From NCBI GenBank assembly GCA_027704905.1, contig CM051007.1:20430059-20494058 (forward strand): a stretch of 64,000 nt of DNA, given 5' to 3'. The translations under genes were made by a program, and so were the position numbers. The notes beneath the pieces are model-generated. The model was not told where the DNA came from. It did not search any database and worked only from the letters and a program-made list of their open reading frames with translations. This document shows positions 1 through 31,200 of the stretch, in pieces. This DNA is from Muraenolepis orangiensis. Taxonomy: Eukaryota > Chordata > Actinopteri > Gadiformes > Muraenolepididae. How positions within the stretch are numbered: the first letter of the stretch is position 1; the number at the start of each line of letters is the position of its first letter.

Positions 1-3000
1 GTCTTCAACCAACCTTCGGCCTGTCAAGCGCAAAAAGGTCCATCACAGAGCGATGAAAGTGTCTCCTCGAACGAGGACAGCGGCGGCGCGGCAGGGAGCC
101 AGGTGCAGATTTTGGATCCTGTTCAACTGGGGGCCGCGTCTCTGGCTGTGGATGGCGTTGACATCCAGCCCTTGCCGCAGACGGCGTTGGTCACCATCAA
201 CTCCAACATGGAGCCTATAGAAATAGTGAACAGAAGCGTGCAGGAAGTCACAGAGGTCATGCCGGAGACACACTCGGTGGACATCGCAATCCAGGACCCG
301 GCAAAACTCGAATTATTTCAAATAAGCACCCTTCTGCGGGACGTCCACCAGACCCACCCGAACGTCGACATGCGGATCCAAGATGAGATAGTTTACCTCA
401 CCGGATGTGACAGACAGGCCCTGGAGGGGCTGAGGAGCACCATCGTTGACTTCCTCGACGGCGTGGCTCAGGAAACGTTGACCGTGGACGCTGAGCAGGC
501 CCGGTTCCTAGAGTGTGACCAGGTGCGAGAAAAGCTTCTGCAGACCTTCGCCGAGCTGGGGATTACTGCCATCTACACAGTGTTACACCAGGGAGTCGTG
601 GTGGTGGTGGTGGCTCAGGACCAGGCGAGCCTGGCGCGTGTGGCACTAGTGTCCAAGCTGTGCGCGTTCTGCATCTCGGTGGAGAAGGAATATGAGTGCA
701 TGCTGTACTCCACGGAGTGGACCGCGTTCCTGCAGACGCTGGGATTGTGTTCGGCGAGGATCTCTGAGGACGGCACGCATGTCAACGTGCTGACGCTAAA
801 GGGACTGGAAGACGAGAAGAGGGGTAAAGTGATAGAGTTCCTCCTTGCCCCCATTGAGCAGGAGACGTTTATCCCCATGGAGCTGGGCAGGCTGAAGTAC
901 GTCCAGATGTATTTCCATCAGCTGATGGCCGAAATGAACCAAGTGGTGATCCTCCCAATAGAGGGGAAAGAGCTTTGCGGTTTAAGGGTATGTCGCACGT
1001 TCATCAAACACAAAACAATTATTATTTTCTTATACAATAGTGATGCATTTTTTTTTTTGTTAACTCTTTTGCTAAATGCTTATTCTAGATCAAGGGTTTG
1101 GCTGGTCATTGTCAAAATGCACAAGAGTTCTTGACGAGCCTGGCCTCATCAGTGCGTAACAGAACCATCACGATACCACAGGCGGGTGTGGCCCGCTACC
1201 TGGTAGAAACGGAGGGGACCGACCTCCTTAACGAAATGCGGGCAAAGTTCCAGATATGCATCAGCCTGGAGAATGTCCACTGGGCACCTCTGCAGAATCA
1301 GGTGACGATCCATCAGATACCATGCTCCTCCCGTTATTTAATATATTGGTGTGTGTGTGTGTATGTATAAGAAATACAGTACATCAAGTTGGTATATCAC
1401 GTCCGATGTGAGACCAGAATTTCTTTATGTAGTACTCATTTTGCAATTTCTCTTCTTAAATTCTGCGGCAATCTGCATTTGGGGATTTTCCTCTTACCAC
1501 AATGCACTTTTCTTTTCAAGGACATCTTTGAAGCCGCATGGAAACTCATGTCCCACATAAACCTCCAGGAAGTGGCTTCAGCTGGCACCGCAGCCAGCCA
1601 AGGTAGTATCCTCCTTTTGGCTCACTGTGCTATTTTATTATTTTCCTGCGCATGGCACATTGTAATCAACCCGTGTCATCAGGGAACGAGGAAGAGGACG
1701 GCGAAAATCTAGATCTTTACACCGCGGGGGGTACCGGAAATCTCGGGGAGGACGCCATGGCGCTCGGCGACACCGGCCCTTCCTCGGCGACTACCGGGCA
1801 GTGGGACTCGGGCCAGGAGGAACAGAACCAACTGTCGCTGGCCATCCAGAACTCCCTGCACTCCACCGTCTGGACTGAGGAGGACGAGCTGCAGAGGGCG
1901 CTGGAGCTTTCCAAGCAGCAAAGCCCCTTTGCCTCGTACCAGATAAGCGGCGAGCGTTCCATGCCTAGGTCCCACAGCACGCTAATAGAAGACATACGGG
2001 CGGCCGCCTTGGCCCACGTGGAGGTGTTCGCGGGCATGAGCGGCGACCTCTCCCGCGCCAACATAGCGCTCACAAAGAGGGTCTCCCTCAGGCAGGTGGA
2101 GGAGAGCATGGAACAGAAGGGCTTGTCGCGCATGTCCGAGTTCCACCGGCGGTGCGCGCAGGTGATCGAGCGGAAGCACGCGGTGAAGGTCCAGGTGCAG
2201 GGTGACGTGCTCACCATCTCCGGGTTCAAGGACTTCGTGACCCAGGCACTGCCCGACGCGCAGCTGCTGCTGCTAAGGATCGCCTCTCACCGCGAGGAGG
2301 ACGAGATCCTGGGCAACATCCAGTGGGCGAGGCGGGAGCCTCCGGACCCCGACGCGCCGTACCCGCCCAACGCCATACTGCTCATCGAGAACACCTATAG
2401 GATGAAGGAGAAGGAAGTGGCCGTCGTGGTGGCCGGGCAGCCACGTGTCATCGACCTGGTGAACATGCTGGAGCACAACGTGGCCACTGGGAAATCAATG
2501 AACGTTGTTCGCTCCGTGCTCAGTAACCTGGACCTGGACATGGAACAACTTGAACAAGGTAAAAGCGTTTTCTGGTTTCCATTTTTTGTGCGAAAGTTGT
2601 CCTTCTTTATTCTTATCATCTTTTTGTATATTCACTGCCAAGTGGTAACAGAGGAGGAGTGTTCTCTGCTATCGAAGCTGTCGGATGTTTCCAGAGTGGA
2701 CGAGAGTTCAGAGGAATTCCAGGAGGTGGCGAGGAACTTCTACGGCACCACGGAACCACAATACAACAGAATAAAGATTGTCAAGGTCGGCGAGAAACAA
2801 AAAAATATATAAAGTAACCACTGCACAACAAGATTCCCGTCTAAATGATAGACACACGTGGCACGTCTTTTCCTCCAGGTGGAGAAACTGGGGAACCGAC
2901 TGCTGCATAACCAGTACAAGCTGAAGAAGGCCAGCATCTACCAGAGTGGCACATCCAGCGAGGTGGAGCGGACGCTCTACCACGGGACAAGCGAGGCCAG

Positions 3001-4438
3001 CGTGAAGGAGATCTACCTGCACGGATTCAACCGAAGCTTCTGCGGAAAGAACGGTATGTTTTGAGTGTCGCACTCAAATGTACCCCCCTCCAAAGTTATT
3101 TTTCACCAGCACAAATCATTTTTGGGAGGGAAGAAAATGTGTAAATTAATATAAATAATGTGTGTGCATATTAGTTGGTGATGATGGACATCAAATTTGC
3201 TTACGTACCCCCTGCGATCCTTAAAAGTACCCCTAGGGGTACGCTTACCCCCATTTGGGAACCACCGGCCTAGAGAAATGACGACTTGAAACATTGTGAA
3301 GGGGAAAAGTGATGGCAGTCGGGCTGCTGGGCGATAAGGAGATAAACAAACATCGTGATAACTTAACTAACATACCTTGATGTGGATGTTACGACAATGT
3401 TTTAGGGATGACTTTTTGTGCTTTAAAAAAAAGATTGATATCATGAGTCATCGGTAATGTGGATGTTATGACTTAGTGGGTAACGGTAAGGGAAATAAAC
3501 TGGTGGAACAAAAAAAACTTTGCTGTAAAAACAGGAAAAAACACTTATGATGTCAAAAATCGAAGACAATATCTAGTCTCCTCTTTCACAATATCTAAAT
3601 CCAAATCTAAATCTGGAGGATTGAATGCTCTTTATTGGTCAGATACATGTACACAGGGAAATTGGTTTCTCTGCACTTAACCCATCCTAGTTTTAGGAAC
3701 AGTGAGCAGCTATTTTATATAAAGTGCCCGGGGAGCTAGGGGTCTGGTGCCTTGCCCAAGGGCACCTCGGCAGTGCCCAGGGGTTTTCGGGGAGTTGAAC
3801 TGGTGACCTTCTGGTTTCCAAGCCAAGTCTCAACAGACTGAGCTACTGCCGCCCCCAATATCCATATAATATTGGTATATATCGATATGTATGTAAATGG
3901 TAAATGGACTTCCTTTATCCAAAGCGCTTTACAAGTCATGCCTCACATTCACCCATTCATACACACATTCATCCACAGACAGCGGAGTCAACCATGCAAG
4001 GAGACAGGCATATATATATATATATACACTATGTGACAGAGTTAAACTTTCTAGGAAGGACACCCCTGAATGTGGTAAACCTTTGCTAAGTGTAACATTG
4101 CTATCCTGTATTTCTCTTATTCTTGTGTTCTCTTCACAGCCACGGCATACGGCATGGGGGTGTACTTTGCTCTGAGTGCCAAACTGTCGCTCCAAGATCA
4201 ATACTCGCCACCCAACGCAGACGGACACAAGTTTATTTTCGTAGCAAAGGTTTTAACGGGTGACTTCACGCAGGGCTCCTTGAACATGAAGGCTGCACCG
4301 CTCAAAGAAAATGACGACATTCCCCTGAGATACGACAGCGTGACGGACAATCTCCGCAAACCAACCATGTTTGTTATTTTTAACGATACACAGGCCTACC
4401 CCGAGTACCTGATTACATGCCTGAAAACCCCCCTCTAA
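1..4438 (+). CDS. parp10: PARP10-like mono-ADP-ribosyltransferase, 5' end outside the window
   Basis: Exons: 1(open)-987, 1089-1301, 1521-1602, 1683-2558, 2643-2785, 2879-3053, 4140-4438; all junctions are GT-AG and in phase, giving 924 visible residues before TAA at 4436. Known role of the family: transfers one ADP-ribose to proteins, in cytoplasm and nucleus. Seen: two ubiquitin-interacting motifs encoded at about 1817-1920 (QLSLAIQNS and ELQRALELS), typical of PARP10, then the ART domain with LYHGTS (His at 2981), HGFNRSFCGKN, GVYFA (Tyr at 4163), YSPPNADGHK and a C-terminal LITC. The third triad residue, Glu in poly-PARPs and Ile in human PARP10, is Met here (TMFVIF, 4367), so only mono-transfer is expected. 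The large first exons look like repeated alpha/beta modules (RRM/KH-like), which is inference. No macrodomain or WWE is seen, arguing against PARP14/15. Adjacency to cpsf1 resembles the human 8q24.3 neighbourhood. Confidence 0.86.
3616..3857 (-). repeat. tRNA-derived SINE copy 1
   Basis: Read on the minus strand it starts with a tRNA-like head (GTAGCTCAGTCTGTT as box A, GTTCAACTCC as box B). A body follows with GAGGTGCCCTTG and GCACCAGACC, and a tail ends in CCAATAAAGAG then ATTCAATCCT. Five more copies occur in this window (near 9.1, 23.0, 27.5, 32.9 and 60.7 kb), which establishes it as dispersed. It lies in the last intron of the parp10-like gene. Confidence 0.8.
3890..4030. repeat. Teleost-type dispersed repeat plus short TA run
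   Basis: The segment has the pattern ATGGACTTCCTTTATCCAAAG followed by CGCTTTACAAG and CATTCACCCATTCATACACA-type text, a common fish interspersed-repeat pattern, then a short (TA)n at 4012-4026. Family assignment is not possible by eye. The rest of the 3054-4139 intron, outside the SINE and this block, shows nothing I recognise. Confidence 0.4.
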
Positions 4439-4646
4439 GTGTGCACGTTACAGGGGGAATTACCATCAGGGAGTTTATATTTGACAGTGATCTGAAAAGG
4501 TGGATACAGGTGGATACTTAATAGATATTACATTTTTTCAATTTCTGACCCTAATTGTATTATTTTAAATGTGTCCAAAGTCGAAATTACATTTGTCAGG
4601 TGGGTCCCAACCTTATTTTCATTGACTTGGTCCCAAACCATTAGAC

Positions 4647-4800
4647 AATAAATCCTTACTCTAGTCTTTAGATCTGGTATACTGTGTTTAAGTATTAGGT
4701 AAAATCTCTTGATGAATCACAATTGTAAACTGTATGTCAAAAAACAGATAGTACAATGTGATGCGCCTGTCTTAAACATTGACATGTATCGGTTAATAAA
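4647..4800 (+). promoter_or_regulatory. Poly(A) signals of the parp10-like gene
   Basis: Two AATAAA hexamers lie downstream of the stop, at 4647-4652 and 4795-4800. The second is followed within about 25 bases by GT-rich sequence, so the 3' UTR is probably about 380 bases, with a shorter alternative. Confidence 0.55.
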
Positions 4801-4819
4801 TTATATTTGAAACCCCAGA

Positions 4820-5514
4820 CGTTCATCTTGTAAACTTTTATTTTGAAATAGGCGCCACCGGAAGGAGCAGCGGCGCTTCACTCACTACGCAACATCACGT
4901 CTCTTTAGAATGACAACAGCATGAAACTAGCCTGCGACTCATAGGAGATGTAATTCTTTTAAAGGGAGTCGAAAAAACTGGGAAGTCATTTAAGGTGTTT
5001 GCCTTAGGTATGTCCAAGCAAACCTTTAAGCGTAAAAGTTCGTTTCCCGTACTGTGTCGTAAACCCATGCTTTTAAAAGTTGGCTACATAACCTAGCTTT
5101 ATTAGCTAGGTTAACCTAGCAGACCAAGCTACCGGTTGTTCTCTGCACACATGGGTTATTTACAATGAGTACAGCCGTGTCACTGTTATTAAATAATGCC
5201 TATACATACATATGTCGTGTAGTTATGCACACCTATTCGGCTAATACGCTTAAAAGGAAACCCCTTTCCTTTTTTAGAAAATAAACAGGCGTCGGATGCT
5301 TTTGCATTTGACGATATGCATATGTTCATTCAAATATGAGAACATAGTTTCGCTCTTGCGCCCCCCATTGTCCGAATGCTAAGTTCCCTGTCTGATTTTT
5401 GGTGTATACGAGATTGATATTAAAACATTCTACATAACAATTTGTAACAGTTTTCTGGGGTGTTTGTGTCCATTTAGCTGCTAGTGAGGTGAGCGGCCTG
5501 TCAGGTGAGCCAGG
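4820..5514 (+). promoter_or_regulatory. parp10-cpsf1 intergenic region, probable cpsf1 promoter and 5' UTR
   Basis: An ETS-type ACCGGAAGG lies at about 4857 in a small GC-rich patch (about 4850-4915), suitable for a TATA-less housekeeping promoter. A plausible 3' splice site (CATTTAG) ends at about 5477, 38 bases before the cpsf1 ATG, so a 5' UTR intron is possible. A small palindrome built on AACCTAGC lies at about 5091-5119. This is inference from motifs only. Confidence 0.35.
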
Positions 5515-24760
<19,246 letters not shown>

Positions 24761-24913
24761 GCCCCCCACATTCCCACCGGCCATTCATTTTTTAGTAAAC
24801 GATTTGAAAGGAGAAAAAAAAAAAACCGATGTGTAGTGATTTCTTTCTGTAAACATGTTTTTTTTGTTTTTGGTGTTTTTTCAAAATTTTTATATTTTGT
24901 ACACAAATGAATG

Positions 24914-24946
24914 ATTAAACGTTCACAATCCTGAAATTGTTTTATT
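24914..24946. promoter_or_regulatory. Abutting convergent poly(A) signals of cpsf1 (+) and adck5 (-)
   Basis: ATTAAA at 24914-24919 on the + strand is the nearest usable signal after the cpsf1 stop. AATAAA on the - strand at 24946-24941 is the nearest after the adck5 stop. The predicted 3' ends would therefore overlap by a few bases. The interval 24761-25285 holds only these two 3' UTRs. Confidence 0.5.
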
Positions 24947-25285
24947 TAAATGATGTGCATAGTCAAAACGACTGCGGTTGAGGAAAAGGCATCGCATGTG
25001 ATCAATGTTCAAATAACAATCGTGACAATATCATATTGCCTTGTTATCCGAGTCAAGGTTTTAAATGATACCTTAATGGGTAATTCAACTTAAAAGTTAT
25101 AACGGTCCATGTTCTCCGATGACAACAAACCCTGTTTTCAATTAAAAAAAAATTAACTAAAAAAGTTTAGTCTCGAGTGCATTATAGCGTTGTCCTTCGA
25201 TCAGGACGGGGACCCCGGTTTTGGTTGCGGCCTCGTCCTTGGGATGTGCGTTGTGTAAGTACACCTCCTGAGCCCCACACTCCCT

Positions 25286-28200
25286 CTACCGCAGGTACTC
25301 GTACGTCTCCGTGTCCAGGGACACCAGACCCAAATAGGACAGCAGGTTCACAAATGACCGTGTCAGAGTCATCATTGCCATCTCCGATCTGGGAGGGGAA
25401 AAAAAACATGTTACAGTGTATATATATACAGTGAAGGAAATAATTATTTGATCCCTTGTCGATTTTGTAAGTTTGCCCACTTACAAAGAAATGAACGGTC
25501 TATCATTTTAATGGTTTGAGAAACAAAATCGAAAAGGAAATCCAGAAATTTACATCATATAAAAGTTATAAATTGATTTGTATTTAATTGAGTGAAATAA
25601 GTATTTGATCCCCTTGCAACCAACAAGATTTCTGGCTCCGACAGACCAGTTACATTTACAAGTCCTGTCGCTTTAAGAAAGTACTCCCATCAACTCATTA
25701 CCTGTATAAAAGACACCTGTCCACATAATCAATCAGATTCCAACCTCGCCACCATGGGCAAGACCAAAGAGCCGTCTAAGGACATCAGGGACAAGATTGT
25801 AGATGTACAGGCCTGTCTGAATCATTCAGATGTTCATTGGCAAACTTCAGAGGAGGCTTGGAAGAAGGTGATGTGGTCAGATGAGACCAAAATTGAGATC
25901 TTTGGCATCCACTCTACACACCGTGTTTGGAGGAAGAGAAATGCTGACTAGAACCCCAAGAACACCATCCCCACTGTCAAGCATGGAGGTGGAAACATTA
26001 TGCTTTGGGGATGTTTCTCTGCTAAGGGGACAGGACGACTTCACCGCATCGAGGGGAGGATGGACGGGGCCATGTACCGTAAAATCTTGGCCGATAACCT
26101 TCCCTCAGCCAGGACACTGAAAATGGGTCGTGGATGGGTCTTCCAGCACGACAATGACCCAAAACATACGGCCAAGGTAACAAAGGAGTGGCTAAAAAAG
26201 AAGCACATTAAGGTGATGGAGTGGCCTAGCCAATCTCCGGACCTTAATCCCAAAGAAAATCTGTGGAGGGAGCTGAAGCTTCGAGTTGCCAAGCATCAGC
26301 CTCGAAACCTTAAGGATTTGGAGAGGATCTGCCAAGAGGAGTGGACCAAAATCCCTCCTGAGATGTGCGCAAACCTGGTGACCAACTACAAGAAACGTCT
26401 GACCTCTGTGCTGGCCAACAAGGGTTTCTCCACCAAGTACTATCATTTTTTGCAAGGGGATCAAATACTTATTTCAATCAAATGCCAATCAATTTATAAC
26501 TATTATATGATGTCAATTTCTGGATTCGTTTTTTGATATTCTGTCTCACTGTTAAAATAAACCCACCATTACAATTATAGACCATTCATTTCTTTGTAAG
26601 TGGGCAAACTTAGAAAATCGGCAAGGGATCAAATAATTATTTCCTACACTGTATATAAATAGAACTCCTGTGTGTTTCCGGAACTTCAAAATAAAGATTT
26701 TTTTTTGCTCTCTGTAGATACCTCAAGGCCAGCTCAAACTTGGCACTCTCCCACGCCGTCCGCATCCAGCGCAGCACTCCAAGTTTGGACAATACCCCCG
26801 TCCTCTCCGCCTGGAACTGCCCCCACCCTCGCACCGCACTAGAAAAAAAACCACAAAAGTTCAGCTTATCTTAGCCATACAAGTTGTCCAAAACACAATC
26901 GGGGAACAGATGAACACTTTGAAATGTGTAAATCAGTGACATATCAAAGTTAACTACTGCGGTCACTCTACCACACAACTCGTCTGTACTTGGCTGTATT
27001 AACCAATAATAATAAATGTTAATTATTAGCTTTTCCAAGCCTGGTCGATGCCAGGCTTTGTAGTGGTTTTAAAAAATAAAAATAAAAAAAGGAACATTTG
27101 GAAGCACGAGGTGTTTTATAACCTCACAAACCAGTTGACAGTTAACGTTTTTTATATGAATTTAATATATTAAGAGAAAACTGACATTACTCCATCTTGG
27201 AGGGTTTATATTGTGACCTGGTGCTCATGGAGTTAAAGCAGTCGAATGACATTTCCCGCTGCCTGTGATGACTTAATATATATGTATATATATATATATA
27301 TGTTCCCGCCCACTATGTGGCACGTGGGTCTAAATATTTTTAGACAGTGAAATGTGTGTCTCTGCATTTAACCCATCCTAGTATTACGAGCAATGGGCAG
27401 CTATTGTATATACAGCTGCCTGGGGAGCTGTGTTAGGAGTCTTGGTGCCTTGCTCAAGGGCACCTCGGCAGTGCCCAGGAGAAGAACTGTGACCCTTTTC
27501 CCCCCCCAAGTACCGTACACCAGTTCTCACTCCGTACTTGGTCCGTTTCGGGGGACTTGAAAACCAGCGACCCTCCGGTTCCCAAGCCAAGTCTTAACAG
27601 ACGGAGCTACTGCCTGCCTCTACTCCCAGTCTCGAGTGGGCAGACTCCTCACCTCTTAGCCATGACGTAGTAGCGGTCCACGGGGGCGCCCAGCGTGATG
27701 TTGATGCTGCGCACCGTGTTGAGGTTGCGGAACACCAGCAGCATGGGCCGGGGCATGGACTTGAGCACCCGCATGATGGCGTCGAAGCGGTTCACCGCCA
27801 TGTCCCGCATGTACGCCGTCTCCTCGCCGCTCAGCACGCCGGACAGGCCCAGCTGCCGCATGTTGATGGGCCGCTGCAGCAGCATCTCGCAGAACAGGAA
27901 ATACTCTACGGAAACAGAGCGGGAGAGAGAGAGAGGGAGGGATGGATGGACCTATTTCATGTACCTATTGTGTACAATCTAGGGAGACAACCATATGGTA
28001 CTTTTACCTGAGCACTGTCTCTGCACTTATGATTTCTGGTGACTAGTAGCTCTTGCCTACCGATGTTGAATGACCTTATTGCAAGTCACTTTGGACAAAG
28101 GTGTCTAGTGAATGAATAATGAGCTACATGGATTGAATATTTTCGGGTTGCCGTTGGTTCAATCAGGATTCATATAAGTTGTCCGTTTGAAATGTAAAGG

Positions 28201-31200
28201 TGATGTTCGTCCTACTTTTGCTGAATGGTTTGAGAGTGCCGCACTTATTGTACAAAATGTACATTTCTAAAGATTAATATAGGAAACCCCTAAAAACGGC
28301 TTGTTTTAGATTAAAAGTCATGTAGTGGATTGCATAGTACTGCTATGGTTTAATCTTGTTCCAAATATCCACAAGTTTTAAAAACGTAGGATAAAGGACT
28401 CAAATTGACCTTAATCTGCCAATCAAACCCCCCCACACCCACTTATTTAATAAATGGTCCTCACCTTGGACCCCGAGAGCGGCAGAGTGTCTCTTCATGG
28501 CTACCTCGTCACGCAGAACTATGGCCCTCCACAGCTTGCAGAGGGACGAACGGTCACTGCAAAGTTCACAATTCCCCATCGGTTACAGTCCTAGATCACC
28601 CCTCTGTCTAAGAGTACACTGCAATCATTAGTGGCGGCAAGAGTCATATTGTGGATGGGCAAAGCCGGCACAAAAATCTACAACATTCAATTTAAATTGA
28701 CACTAAAGAATTCAGTTTTTATCCAGGCAGTGCGCCTACTGAACTGCTAGGAGTGCTGCCACAATCATAACATAGTCATTAGGGTGCATCAAAATACACA
28801 ATTTCAGAAAATTGATCTGTCTGGGTGCTCAAATTGTTACCATCCATGCAAAAACAATAAATGCAAAATATTTTTTGCGATACGTGGTTATCTAGAGGTG
28901 GAACGGCACATCAGCATTTATGGCAAAAGGGGGTAACCGGCACCCATTGGAGAGCCATGATAAAGCGGTTAATTTTTGATGTCCTTCTCTGGTGCCATCA
29001 CTTTGGGCTTTGGTTTCAATGCTTGGTTTCAAGAAGAAGAAACAAGCCATGTGACAAAGAAGACAAAACCCATGTAGCAGCTCTCACAAGATGTCGCCAC
29101 CACCCTTAGGCTCCCGAGCACCCGCAGCCTGGTCTTTGGTCTGGGTGTCAGCATCACCAATGCAGATGCCATCATCACTGGCGCCAAGCTGAAGTGGTCG
29201 CCAGATTTTGTGGTGCATAATGTACTGTGATGCACTGCATGCCAAGCCACCAGGTTTGAACAGAGCATTGTCTCTGTTTCAGGCAACCAAGGTCGTTTTG
29301 GAGCAGATGAGGTCATTTTATGGGAAGGCCAATATCTCAATGGTGAGAGATCGTCGAGCATGCGACAAGATGGTGGCACTTCGACGCTAACAACAAGTTG
29401 CGCCACATTCCCCAGGCCATGCACTCCAGTGAGGCTACAGCTGGACTAGTGGATGCTATGGAGCACAGGCTGGACTCCACATTCTCGCTGTGGTCTCCAA
29501 ATGCCAAGCAGCTGATCAGCAATCCGGAGGACACTGCTTTCCTGGCCAGCATGAAGGGCGACAGCGTGGCCACATTTGGAGCGCTCGATACCAAGCTGAA
29601 ATCTAAGGTGAAGCGGCAACAGGAGCGCGAAGCAGCCCAGCAGGCACACCTGACCAAAGAGCAGCAAGAGATGACAGCGACATCCAGCATGGTGGGGTTG
29701 GAAAGCAATAGTGAAGAGGATTGCAACGCCGATGAAACAGCTGCTCCACCGGTGGAGAACACGCCCACCAGCCTTCATTCCATCTGACATCCTCAGCCGG
29801 CCAAGTCTTGTGTCACTGGCTACACGGTTGAAGATCACACCAATGCAGCAGGCTGCCTTTACCCGCGGCCTGATCAAGGAGTCAGGTGGCAATTGGGCAA
29901 AGGTCTTCACATCCTTTGCAACCGCAGACCGAGCACGCCGCCACACACTGGATGCCATCAGTGAGGAACAGCACCAGCAGTGGACACCACCTTCCATGTG
30001 CACCCTGCACTGGGACAGCAAGTTGACACCGAAGCTCACTAATGTGCACCAGTTGGAGGAGCATCTGACAGTGGTGGTCGGTGATGCAGAGCGGCTCAAA
30101 CTGCTTGGTGTTCCAGCCTATATGAAGGGAAATGAGCCAAGCGGAATGATCATCGCCCCGGCTGACATGCAAGCCGTTGCAGGGGTGGTGCTGCACCGAT
30201 CAGTTTGTCAACATGGCATTTGACACCACCGCGTCAAACACTGGCCATCTCACGGCAGCCTGCATTGCCATCCAGCTCTCACTGGGTCGACATAAGGACA
30301 GTGCCCATTGTCCCGCTACATTCCTGACAAGGCCGAACCACCGTTCCTGGGCAAGATGCGTGCTGAACTCATTGAGTATACTGCAGGAGTGCTCGACTAC
30401 AAGCGAGGCGACTACCGCAAGTTTGTGCAGCTGTGTCTTATGTATCTGGGTGCAGACGGTAAAGCACACACTCCAGTTCCCTTTCAACGGCCGGGAGCCC
30501 TGCACAAGGCGCGATGGATGGCCAAGCTGCTGTACACTCTCAAGCTGGCCTTGATGGAGCAGCACATTGCGTTGCTTCCACAGGGGACCATCATTACATT
30601 GCAGCGGGTGCTGAAAATTCGAGCGTTTCCCAACTTCATCACGCACATCTACGCAACGTGGTGGCTGACCTGCAACGCGGCCGTAGATGCTGCATGGAAT
30701 GACCTTACACTCTACCACCACCTGTATGCATACAAGAATGTTGACGAGGGCATTGCAGCATCAGCAATCAAGGCACTGGAACGGCACCTATGGTACCTGA
30801 CAGGCGAGATGCTGCCCCTGGCACTCTTCAGCACCAAGGTGCCAGTTGACAGATGCCATGCAAGCCCCACAGCTCTGCTTTGGCACTGGCTTCGGCAAGC
30901 CAAAGTTTCCAACCCTCTCACTGACCAGCAGCTTGGCTGACCTCACCAACCCAGACTGCTGGTTCGGCATGCAACAGCTGCACATCGATCCAGCGTTTCG
31001 CTCACTGGATGTAGAGGATTGGGCTGCCAGTGATGTATTCCAGATGGCTGTGGTGAATGTATGTGCCATAAATGTTGTGAATGACTGTGCTGAGCGTGGC
31101 GTTAAACTCCCATCAGACTTTGTGGCAGCAGCCAGGAGCGAGGAGCACCTGCAGAATGTGCTGCAGGCAGTTGAGCATGACCGCTCTGAACAGCCAAATC

